Assembly: GCA_025529335.1 (NCBI GenBank)
Contig: JAMYHX010000238.1
Span: forward strand, 1-62,053
Reading direction: 5' to 3'
Length of the DNA: 62,053 nt
Source of the DNA: Rhizopus sp. PT2906
Taxonomy: Eukaryota; Mucoromycota; Mucoromycetes; Mucorales; Rhizopodaceae
Part shown: piece by piece, positions 53,419 to 62,053 of the stretch
How positions within the stretch are numbered: the first letter of the stretch is position 1
Layout of the letters: the number at the start of each line of letters is the position of its first letter
Notes under the pieces: model-generated
Told to the model about the DNA's origin: nothing
Databases searched by the model: none
Seen by the model: only the letters and a program-made list of their open reading frames with translations
Position numbers and translations under genes: made by a program

Positions 53419-54810
53419 ATGCAGAGTAAGTTATGAAACTATAAAAGGGAAGGAGAGAAAGCCAATTGCATTAACCATCCTTTAGCTAATTTAGCAAAAG
53501 AAGTAACAGATGTTCCTGCTGCTTCATCCACTGAACAGCAGAATGTGAATGTAGACAATAGAACTACAACTGAACCAAGCGAAGAAGACACTGTAGCAAA
53601 AGCAGATAGCAATGCTAGTTTGAGTGACAATAAACCAGTAGCTGAAAATGTTGCGCTAGAAAATGCGGCAGCGACAACATCAAACACGACATTAGTTCCC
53701 ACACCCGCTTCTAACCAACAGCAACAAAACGCTATTCCTACTGCTACTGCTACTGCTACTGCTACTACTACTAATATTACCACTGCTACTTCAGCCCCTG
53801 TCGACAATGCACCAGTAGAGCAGCCAGTAATTAATCGTGCTAATGAAATATTAATTTCCAAGATTAAGCAAAAAAGAGAGATCGTGAAGCGTTTAGATGA
53901 GGAGTTGTACTTTTTAAGACACTACAATGCAGACCTTATCGAAAAGGAAAAGACAATTCAGGAAAGAATGATGCAGCGTAAAAAGGACCAACAACAACTA
54001 CTAATTAATTACAATGAACACATACGCTCTCGTAGAGCAACAGACGATGATCCATCCACCATTCGTACAAAGCTTTTAGAACTAAAGGCAATGATCAAAG
54101 ATCTTAGTATAGACCTTGCCAGTCAATGCGATCCTAAGGTCGCATCAGCAGCCATTGGTTCTTTTTGGATCAATCTGAATGAAGCTATTGCTAAACTAGG
54201 TGATCCTATTCCGATGAAGCGAATTGTGATGCTCACAGAAAAGTTTCTTATGGATGTCTTGGTTCAAAGCATGAATTACAACACATTTCCAGGATTAAAG
54301 ATATCTCAGCCTTATACCCAGCTTCAGTTTTGGTTTGATCGATATGATCCTGCATTTTGCACTAGATTAAGACAGGAGGTGGCCAAGGCAGTTGTTGCAG
54401 GAAATACACCAAATTCTGATATTCAAGCAGATATTGCGAAATTTAACAAGAGAATGTACAACTCATTGTATTCTTCTTTACTCAAAGCATATCCTTTTAT
54501 GGACCAACACGATTCAAGAGAACAGGATTCTAAAAAGCGCTATTCAACAATTGTCAACAAAATGGTTGAGCTGGCTTCATATATTGGCTATGCTATAAGG
54601 GGACAAGAGGTTGAGATTGCAGCAGCTGCTGTAGGAGAAGGTTCAGAGCCACTTGATCTAAAAACAATGAATGATGAGGACAATCAAACTTCAGGAATAA
54701 TTCAGTTTTGTGTATGTCCTCCTTTCGTTGTCTATGGTTCTCGTATAGAAGTTTTGGAAAAGGCCAGGGTTTTATGTTCACCTCTTCCTGCAAATTACAA
54801 TAAGCAATAA
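53419..54810 (+). CDS. Coiled-coil protein of unknown function
   Basis: Two exons: 53419-53425 (ATGCAGA) and 53486-54810 (443 residues). The tiny first exon gives M-Q-T-NLAKEVTDVPAASS with a good donor (gtaagt) and acceptor (tttag). The first 110 residues are disordered and Ala/Thr/Asn-rich, with a (ctgcta)n stretch coding for TATATATA. A coiled coil follows at about 115-170 (SKIKQKREIVKRLDEELYFL, KEKTIQERMMQRKKDQQQ). The C-terminal 250 residues are folded-looking (SFWINLNEAIAKLGDPIPM, TQLQFWFDRYDPAFCTRL, RYSTIVNKMVELASYIGYAI). No family recognised. Length and open frame argue for a real gene. It converges with GEP3 (95 bp between stops). Confidence 0.75.
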
Positions 54811-54905
54811 AAAACAAGAGATCAACCTGTATATTTTTTGCTTGCACACCGACATTTTTGGTAGAATCTACAGCTTTATTATATTATCATTTATATAACA
54901 TATTT

Positions 54906-56668
54906 CTATTTCCTTGCTCGTTCTCCTGATCCAAAAAACTTTCTGATGGATCCTTTATATTCAAAAGGCAAGAAGGGTGGATCACGTATTGTAAACACTT
55001 TATAAGGGTCCAGATCCTTGGGCAGCCATACTCTAAACTTGGCATTTTCAAATAAACCTGTCAGTGCAACCCATCCAGCACCCGCAAAGCTAAAGTCGAC
55101 TGATGCACGTGACGGGTGAATACCATTGACTCTTACAATCTCGTCTATAGGCATTAATGAATCAGTGCGTAATATTGTATTGTCCTTCATGGGCCGAACA
55201 TGTGTCTTATATTCAAGAGCGTAGGCAGGTGGTAATTTTTCTGTTCGAGTAATGTGTGGAGCTAGAGGACTAAACATGGTAAAAAGCACCGGTTCGCTTG
55301 ATTCAAGCAAATCGATTCGTATCAGTGGCTTAAGTAGCAGAGATTTGCCTGTAAATTAAGTCAATAACTGCAGCTAAGAACAAAACAGAGAATAGTAATC
55401 ATACCTGGTTCTAGTTTGAAAGTTATTGGGCTTATCTCCTTTTGATTGACAATCCTCTTTTGATCGTCAAATGATAATTTGTGAATTAACTGATGTTCAT
55501 TAATGATGCCTGGTGTATCAATCATATAGCGTTCTTTGATGACAAATCGACGCTTCTTCCAAGCTTCTAAATGATTATCAGATGACATTCCCAAAATATG
55601 TAATGGGATCTTTATGGTGCCCATGGTTGTTCCTGGTACTACTGAGCTTGTGATCTGATACTTTTCTTTCAATTGTTGCTTTAATTGACGGCCTTCTTCA
55701 TCTAGACCGCCTCTAATTTGTGAAATAAACTTATTTACAAGGGCAGATTTGCCCACATTAGTGCACCCTACCAGGTATACATCATCTGTTGGACGTCTTT
55801 CTGCGTCAATACGATGCATTAAGCCTGTAATACCCCAGCCCTTTCTGGCGCTCACTAATGTGGTCGAGATAATTTGCTTTGTAGACAATCCCAAGCCTTT
55901 GACATGTTGCACTATCCAATCCTTTATGCGCTGCTCATGTCGTCTTGCTGACGCTGGTAGAATATCCACCTTGTTGGCTGCGAGCAGTACTCGTGCACTA
56001 GGGTTCTGTGCAAGCAGCTCTGGTAGATGTCCCAGTGAACTTGGCAAATCGGTAATATCTAATACTACAACAACAAGTGGATCCTGCTTCGTTTTCAAAA
56101 ACTCAAGTGAGCCATACTGTTGACTTTCTCTTAAGAACTTGGGTGAAGAGCTTGTTGTGCTCTTGTGATGATGCTGAAGCTCGTGACAGCGTTGACATAC
56201 GATACGTTGGGGTTTTGTGACAGTCCCTTCTTGGGTATTTTCTTTAACCAATTCATTATCTTTGTCACTCCCAAGCAGCGCACGAGTCTCATCGTCTAAG
56301 TTCTCCACAAGTTTTTGATATTCTTCGTCTGATAAACTCTTTTTCTGAACTTTCTTCTTTTTAATCTCCTTATCTTTTCTCTCTGCCAGGTATCCAGGTT
56401 TGTTACTGTCCGTCTGTTGAAAAGGAGCGCCACAACCAGGACAATCGCCAAGTAATGCTTCATTTTCTTTACTCACAGATTCTTCTTTCTGGTACAAAGA
56501 GCAATCAGAATGGATCAGTTGTTTGATTATGGGAGTATGTCGATGCACATTAATAAAAATGCTAGGTCGAATCAATCTACACTCTGTTATAATGCGCCTT
56601 GCCAAGTGAATCGTGCGTGTTCTGAGACATTGCCGTACAAATTGTGACTTTAATAAAAGATTTGACAT
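54906..56668 (-). CDS. GEP3: Mitochondrial ribosome-assembly GTPase GEP3/MTG3 (YqeH family)
   Basis: Two minus-strand exons (56668-55405 and 55348-54906) give 568 residues. The N-terminus is rich in Arg and hydrophobic residues (MSNLLLKSQFVRQCLRTRT), as expected of a mitochondrial presequence. Zinc-finger Cys pairs follow (CPGCGAPF; CQRCHELQ). The GTPase motifs are circularly permuted: G4 AANKVDIL (about 231), then G1 GCTNVGKSALVN (about 304), G2-like VPGTTMGTIK and G3 DTPGI. This order is diagnostic for YqeH/Noa1/Gep3 proteins, which help assemble the mitochondrial small ribosomal subunit. An upstream TTG is in frame but the ATG at 56668 fits better. The intron falls after the GTPase domain. 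Confidence 0.9.
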
Positions 56669-56927
56669 GATCAAATGTCAAAAGATACATTAAAAAGGTT
56701 TTCTCTCTTTCAATGCTCCGGAGATTAAATCCAAGTTTAAAGTATACCTAAAAAGACGACAAAGAAAAATATGTTTGAATAAAACGGAGCAAGTAGGCAT
56801 GATTTTGTGGTGAAAATGCTCAACTACAAAGAACAGGCATTATGGATATGAATTGATTTATTATGATAAAATATTCAGCTTGTTCTTTATTGAAAGTTCA
56901 ATTATTTTGCTAGTAAAAAATTAGTGT
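56669..56927. promoter_or_regulatory. Upstream region of GEP3 / 3' flank of PMT4
   Basis: AT-rich 259 bp. Contains the first copy (56749-56777) of the 29-bp sequence found again at the very end of the window. Confidence 0.4.
56749..56777 (+). repeat. 29-bp exact repeat, copy 1
   Basis: Starts taaaaagacgacaaag and ends atatgtttg; identical over 29 bases to 62025-62053, the last bases of the window. Flanks differ, so the match extends no farther to the left. Confidence 0.8.
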
Positions 56928-59472
56928 TTATCTAACAAATATCTGTTTGTTCTTACCGTATTGAAGCTTCCAACCACTCAAGATCTGATGGCTCTGCACT
57001 TCTTCTAATGTCATTGGTGTGCCATAAGTTAAGGGAGCTAAATAGATAAACATGACAATTTGACAGATTAAAGTGATGAGAACAACAGGATACACTTTCC
57101 AAGATACTTCGGCTTTCATGATAGTCAACCTTGTCTTGTTCGACAGTCTTGTGATGAATGATACAGGTGAATCGATACCATCAATGAATATGAATTGGTA
57201 CATGCTACCCAATAATAAATAGTTCAAGGTAGCAGCTGGAAGATAATGATGCAAAAACAGTGATCTGCCCATCAAAAAGAATGGGAAATAATGAAGTGCC
57301 CATGCAGTGAAAAAGAAGCCCGCAGATTGAATTAACCGGTGACGAACAGGTTCATCAATGGGTTCAATTCCTCGTCTGCGTGCTAGTATATCAGCGACCA
57401 TGATACCTGCAAATACAGCAATACCGCCTACAGACAGATACCATCCAAACAAATTGCCAGTCAGGTAGATCTGAGAGCGTGTGTCCTCTTTTGACCAGTA
57501 TGATACACCACGGATCATAAATGGCCAGGTGATAGGGGTCGATTGATAAGGGTGAGGCTTTGTAAGACCAGCATTATGGCTGATCATTTTTCCTTGCAAC
57601 TCAAGGAATTTCTTAATGAAGGGCATGTGTCTCAATTGCTTTTGGTTCCTTCGTGAGTTAATCTCGGTAGCATTTTTGCCCTTGATTTCTTGAGCCATCC
57701 AGTAATTGGTATTGTCAACCGCATTTTTGTTACCGTTCACTTCAAGATGTCCTAAGCCCCACTCGGGTAATTTCTTGTTGTGAACCCAGACGGCCACTTT
57801 GGTATCTTCATGAATCAATCTAAAGGGAGTCATGTGTGTCTCAAGCACTTCCATGTCATCATCTTCAAAAATAATCTTGAAAAGAGTTTCTTCATAGCGA
57901 CTGTCCAAAGGAACAGTAGTTATTTCTTCATTGGTTGGCATCCAAGGTGAAGCGACATCGTGCGTGAGTAAATTTGTGCCAGTGACGACATGCTCCAGTT
58001 GAATGACATCGCCATTTTTGACAGGAACAGGCTCACCGTTATCTTCAATAGGAAATGTGGGCTTAACGCGCCAAAAGCAGTTCTCATTAGACTCGAGCAC
58101 ACCTGTAACTTGTTGGCCTGTACTACTAACACGACCATCTTCGTATCTTAGGGGGTAGTGAAGGTCATGAGAGTGTAAAAAGGCGTTCGTATCCTTGTGC
58201 TTCAGTGTGATTACATCTCCATAGTGAACCTCTATAGGTAATATGTTAGTCTATGTCTTGTTGACTATTCATATACTTGCCCAATGCAGCCATTTTCAAT
58301 GGACTAAACTTGAGTGTATCTTGGAATCGAGTAGACATGAAGGAGTCACCTGGACCGGATTGGTCAAGAATAGCAAAGTGAATATAGAACCAGAACAGAT
58401 AGACAGCGATAGGAACAATGATCAGAGCAAATGCTCGAGCGTAAAAATGTTTCATGAATTGTTTCTAACCTCAAGTCATTACAACCATTTGCTTCCTCTT
58501 TTAATCTCACTTACCATAGTCAATCCATAGCTGATATCAAGTAAGTTCCACAAGTCATAAAGGACAGAGAGTCCAATCAATGCAACTAGGAACAGTCCGA
58601 CCATCTTGACACTATATATGAATGTATGTTGGTAAAGTAGGTTAAAATGGCTGTGACCATTAGCTTACCTTACAGTCATTGCCATAGCAATACCTGTAAG
58701 AAGAAGCCAAAACCACCATTTGGCAGAGAATGATTTATGTCGAAGTTTACGGAATCGCACATAGGCATAGACAGTCGCAAGCATATAGAAAACTAGCATG
58801 CTGTCTAATAAGATCAAACGGTTCTGAGTGACCATAGCATTATCAAAGATATACATTGCTGTGCTAAGAACACAAATGATCAGTGAATAGCCGGACTCCT
58901 TCATGATCAAATAGATTAACGCGGTAGAGAATACATTAAGTGCAGCAGGTAAGGAACGAAGGCCGATATAAGGTACATTGTGATCATGATAATCATCGCC
59001 AATATTTGCAAAGTCGTATTTTCCATCAAATCCTAGCAAGTATCCTACTGCAGCAATCATCAGTTTAGCCAGCGGTGGGTGAACATCAAAGTAATAGGTT
59101 CGCTGTAAGTAGTAACCCGCAAACTTTCCAAAATGAACTTCATCAAACCTAAAAAGGGGAATCAGAAACAGGATTTGCTACTTGAGTTATGTTTCCTACA
59201 CAACTTCTGCGGGATTCCAAATCTTGTAAAAAGTAACAAAAGTTGCAATGATGCAAAGTAGTGAAAATGCTAGTTTATGAAAAGTGCGATCATTTTGAAC
59301 AGGCGAAAAGTTGTTTCCATACTAAAAAAAAAGCATTAGTTTAAATGATATTTTATTCTTTCAAGAAAAAAGGATAGACAAAAACCTTTTTAGAATCATC
59401 AAAATCAACATCCAAGTGCTTTGTTGAAGCAATCTCTGCTTCAACACGCCTCTGTCGAAGGTTGCTAGACAT
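56928..59472 (-). CDS. PMT4: Protein O-mannosyltransferase, PMT4/POMT1 subfamily
   Basis: Six minus-strand exons (59472-59386, 59321-59200, 59148-58669, 58611-58515, 58464-58281, 58231-56928) give 757 residues. The ER-lumenal loop with the catalytic acidic pair is FDEVHFGKFAGYYLQRTYYF-DVHPPLAK, as in PMT4/POMT1. The MIR-domain part contains LKHKDTNAFLHSHDLHYPLR and LLTHDVASPWMPTNEEITT; the latter is typical of PMT4. About ten membrane spans are visible in total. The enzyme transfers mannose from dolichol-phosphate-mannose to Ser/Thr of secretory proteins, and PMT4 usually acts as a homodimer on membrane-anchored cell-wall proteins. Intron 5 uses a GC donor (gcaagt at 58280): only this site keeps the frame (ALE-VHYGDVITL). 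The last exon is long (1304 nt). Confidence 0.93.
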
Positions 59473-59518
59473 TGGAGGGAGATAAAAATAACTTTTTAAC
59501 AAACGCGTGGTTGCCTGG

Positions 59519-59870
59519 TGAAATGGGGTGCCAATAGTGACACACTTTCTTGTTGAACCCCTTTGTACAAAAATGATTGTTTAATCTCAGGCAACCGCCT
59601 TTAAATAATACTGCTAATTCCTTTACTGTTTTCTCCTTTATCTTGTTCTGCTTTTAACAGCAAAAATAAGGCAATTATAGCTTTTAAAGCATTTGCTTCA
59701 GTAAGGAAGCCTTCTTTTGTTTATAAATAAGAAATACTAAATACAGTAAAGGTATTCGTTTTAAAAGAACAAATTCAAGTTTTATCTATTTCAATTGTAT
59801 TAGTTGAGATGATTAACCTGAGGTTAAACAAATGCAGAGTGCTAGTGATATGATTAATCTGAGGTTAACC
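59519..59870 (+). repeat. Dispersed repeat R3, copy B, with palindromic direct repeats
   Basis: 59519-59770 matches 51151-51300 (see there). It is followed by two direct copies of atgattaa(c/t)ctgaggttaa at about 59808-59865; the first contains the 15-bp perfect palindrome ttaacctgaggttaa. Confidence 0.65.
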
Positions 59871-59961
59871 AAAACATTGAAAAATAATATTGCAAACTCA
59901 AGGCTACTGGTTTCAGCTTGGAATTTCAAATTGTGAGAAAAGAAAGGTTGAAATGTTTATT

Positions 59962-60890
59962 TTAGCAATATATAAAACATTTAGTTGAGTCGCCTTTTTC
60001 CTTAATAACGGCTTCATATCTTTTTTTCATTCTTCCCACTAAATAGTCAGCAAGCTCAACGTCCAGTCTTGCCCACTCTTCTTGCAAGGACACCTTCAAC
60101 TGTTCCACATTGGTGATAGAAGATTGTCTCTTCTCAATTCGCTTTTCAAGAGCATCCCAAGCATGCTCGATGAGGTTTAAATGAGGTCTTTGAGGAGGTC
60201 AATATTCCATCAAGCATAATCTGTATGGCAAGAAGCTCTATCCTCTCGGAAGATAAAGTGCATCTGCTGACTTGACGTGATATTCATAAGCCAAAGATGC
60301 AGGCTGTTGGTCAAAATATTGATATATTTTTCCTGGCTGACAGAGCCCGTGCCGACGGTCTCTAAAAGCATTCTCAAACCATAGCCCTACCACCACGAAA
60401 ATTCACCGTAGATGCTATGTGTCGTTCCTCATAACGTTCTTCTTCCTTTCGAGGCACTCATTTGCTGCGGTCACTACCATGTACGCAAAAATGCGACTCA
60501 TTGGGCCAGATCACGCTCTTCCATTGATTTTCGGGTCCAATTGACGTGTTCCTTCGTCTAGCGAAGCCTACTTTTACGGGAATTTGCTGTCAATCGAGGT
60601 CTGGGAGTTGGCTGGCACAATTTGAAGCCAAGTTGGGCAACATAAGATCGAAGAGTTTCGTAAGAAATGGAAAACATCTAGTTTGCAAAAGAGATAAAAG
60701 GATCTTTTCTGATTATCCTCTGCAAGTGTCTTTGCGCTCTTTCGTCCATCTTTAATGATTGTCCTTTTTATTTGCTTCCATTTTCCTCAGTCCTACTTTT
60801 GATATCTTGCACAGTGGACTTGGTAAGGCCAACAAGGTCTGTAAATCTAGTTGTATGGCGAGCGCAATTTACTGATATTTGAGCTGACAT
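59962..60890 (-). pseudogene. Tc1/mariner-type transposase pseudogene
   Basis: On the minus strand the whole protein order can be followed in broken frames. The HTH comes first (GLTKSTVQDIKSRTEENGSK), then LDERAQRHLQRI-like sequence (MDERAQRHLQRIIRKDP), KEHVNWTRK, the first catalytic Asp region (WKSVIWPNESHFCVHGSD, where the usual SDES has become PNES), TVNFRGGRAMV, the second Asp region (REDRASCHTDYA) and the third catalytic Glu (NLIEHAWDALEKRIEKRQSS). The C-terminus reads YLVGRMKKRYEAVIKEKG. Stops interrupt it at sites where the family has Trp: LR*TKEHVNW (TAG), SK*VPRK, MV*ECF, *PPQRPHLN (TGA). There are also frameshifts. The first catalytic Asp is lost as well, so the element is dead. Terminal inverted repeats were not found. 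Confidence 0.8.
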
Positions 60891-61079
60891 GTTTTTTAAA
60901 TGACTTGGAATTCCTTTATTTTGTCAGCATTCGCTAAAAAATGGTATGTTTAGAAACTTACTCCCTACTTTCAATTTCAGAAAGGACTGCTAAAATTTTC
61001 TAGATGCTTAAGGCTACAAAGACATCCATCAGTGCCAACAGTATCTTCATCCATCCATCCATTATAATTCTTAATACAC
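60891..61079 (+). promoter_or_regulatory. eL31 upstream region
   Basis: About 190 bp between the Tc1 relic and eL31, with a (catc)n run (tccatccatccatcc, near 61046). No TATA box recognised. Confidence 0.35.
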
Positions 61080-61661
61080 ATGTCCAAATCTACTTCTCAA
61101 AAACGCTCTACTCTTGCTGATGTTGTCACTCGTGAATATACCATTCACTTGCACAAGCACGTCTTTGGTCGCTCTTTAAGAAAGCGTACTCCTGCTGCTG
61201 TTAAGGCTGTCAAGGCTTTTGCCCAAAAGGCCATGGGCACCAAGGATGTTCGTCTTGACCCTGCTTTAAACAAAGCTCTCTGGTCTCGTGGTGTCAAGCA
61301 TATTAACCACCGCATTCGTGTTCGTATTGCTCGTAAGCGTAATGACGATGAAAATTCCAAGGAAAAGCTCTACTCTTATGTCTCCTATGTCCCTGTTGCT
61401 AACTTCAAGGGTAAGTAGTTTTCTTTTTTTCTTTCTCCCTTTTAAACTATCTGGCAATCCTTTACGCTGTCCGTGTAGTCAAAGTTGTCATTTTAGACAA
61501 TGGATGATTTCCGGCAGTTGGTGAGCGCGAGAGGTTGGAGAGTAATTATACCAAAGTATACACATACTTTGGTCCTCCTATCTGTGAAGCGACTGTTTTA
61601 ACTAATTCATAAAATGAATTATATAGGTTTGGAAACCACTGTTGTTGACGACAATGAATAA
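61080..61661 (+). CDS. RPL31: 60S ribosomal protein eL31
   Basis: Two exons, 61080-61410 and 61627-61661, give 121 residues, the usual eL31 length. Diagnostic blocks: RSTLADVVTREYTIHLHKHV, RKRTPAAVKAVKAFAQKAMG, LNKALWSRGVKHINHRIRVR and the end GLETTVVDDNE. The intron (216 nt) contains a perfect 10-bp hairpin, accaaagtat/atactttggt with a 4-nt loop (61550-61573). Codon use is C/T-biased as in the other ribosomal genes. Confidence 0.95.
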
Positions 61662-62024
61662 ATAGACAATTAAATAAAACCTTACTTTAAAACTTATACC
61701 ATTCATTCAATTCTGTTTAAACTAGAGCAGCAATTTTAAATGTTGAGGCCATATGAAGCCTCTTTGGAATATTGTGTTTTATCTGAAATGTATTCCAGGA
61801 GCTCAGAGGTCATCGAATCTCTAGGCTTATGATAAACCATGCCTTACATTCAACCGCCTTTTTGCAGTGACACAGAATCATTTGTGGAAACAAAAGATAG
61901 AAATACCTTTTTCTATTATATTTATTTCAAAGCATTGTCCGAGGAAGTTTCGATTTATTGTAATACACAAAAATACTACTGTATTTTTATAAAATGTTGT
62001 CATAAAATAAAAAAATTATTTGCG
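61662..62024. other. Gene-free right flank
   Basis: 3' flank of eL31. A 62-codon frame (61839-62027) has no recognisable content. Confidence 0.4.
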
Positions 62025-62053
62025 TAAAAAGACGACAAAGAAAAATATGTTTG
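62025..62053 (+). repeat. 29-bp exact repeat, copy 2 (window end)
   Basis: Identical to 56749-56777 in the same orientation; the window stops inside the match, so the true repeat may be longer. Confidence 0.8.

Noticed and set aside
59386..59472. PMT4 exon 1 donor as GT followed by a weak consensus (gttttt)
   Set aside because: I kept it because it gives phase and a sensible N-terminus (MSSNLRQRRVEAEIA); no better donor exists nearby.
1..62053. CRISPR array, telomere repeats, LTR pairs or a prokaryotic-style operon
   Set aside because: No regularly spaced direct repeats, no TTAGGG-type arrays, no long paired direct repeats flanking an element, and gene structure is eukaryotic throughout.

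Overview
The window looks like a piece of nuclear DNA from a Mucorales-type fungus (Mucoromycota; Mucor/Parasitella/Rhizopus-like). It is AT-rich. Its genes are split by many short GT-AG introns (about 45-60 nt, often with a CTAAC/CTGAC-like branch site). Ribosomal, transcription and cell-wall genes are typically fungal, and the gaps hold TnpB/Fanzor-like, Helitron, LINE and Tc1 relics of types I associate with Mucorales. No tRNA, rRNA, CRISPR array or prokaryotic operon was seen. All exon joins were worked out by eye from splice signals, reading phase and family conservation.

Layout. 1-1.3 kb: repeat end and gene-free DNA. 1.3-2.75 kb: alpha/beta-hydrolase of the CLD1/ABHD5 family. 2.8-6.1 kb: a nest of three dead mobile elements (Fanzor/TnpB-like, Helitron, LINE). 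6.1-10.3 kb: PUS10 and TAF6 head to head, then ribosomal eL27. 10.4-14.5 kb: a second Fanzor-like relic, a dispersed repeat, MAF1 and a MITE-like element. 14.6-25.2 kb: SMC2, uracil-DNA glycosylase, a RING-H2 membrane protein, TAF1. 25.2-30.3 kb: gene-poor DNA with decayed, unrecognised coding fragments. 30.4-43.3 kb: MOB1, a Bck1/Mkh1-type MAPKKK, an aldo-keto reductase, a Ctk2/cyclin-K-like cyclin, a secreted double-psi beta-barrel protein, a small hypothetical, a second RING-H2 protein (paralogue of the first) and a YeiH/UPF0324 transporter. 43.3-50 kb: repeats, ribosomal uS19 and an S28 serine peptidase. 50-53.3 kb: a DUF4112 protein, a LINE relic, an orphan ORF and a third Fanzor-like relic. 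53.4-61.7 kb: a 443-aa coiled-coil protein, mitochondrial GTPase GEP3/MTG3, protein O-mannosyltransferase PMT4, a Tc1 transposon corpse and ribosomal eL31.

How the genes relate. They are not an operon or a pathway cluster. Two TFIID subunits (TAF6, TAF1), the Pol III repressor MAF1 and three ribosomal protein genes are present, and MOB1 and the MAPKKK are adjacent. Several pairs are divergent with 120-300 bp between start codons (PUS10/TAF6, RING/TAF1, cyclin/beta-barrel). Others converge with under 100 bp between stops (TAF6/eL27, 443-aa protein/GEP3).

The most notable signals are the three independent Fanzor/TnpB-like relics, two of which share an N-terminal zinc-knuckle-type motif; the recurring Trp-to-stop (G-to-A) decay in unrelated transposon relics; a MITE lying about 140 bp upstream of SMC2; two GC-AG introns; and the bacterial-type YeiH transporter. 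Both ends of the window lie in repeated sequence, which suggests a contig broken at repeats.
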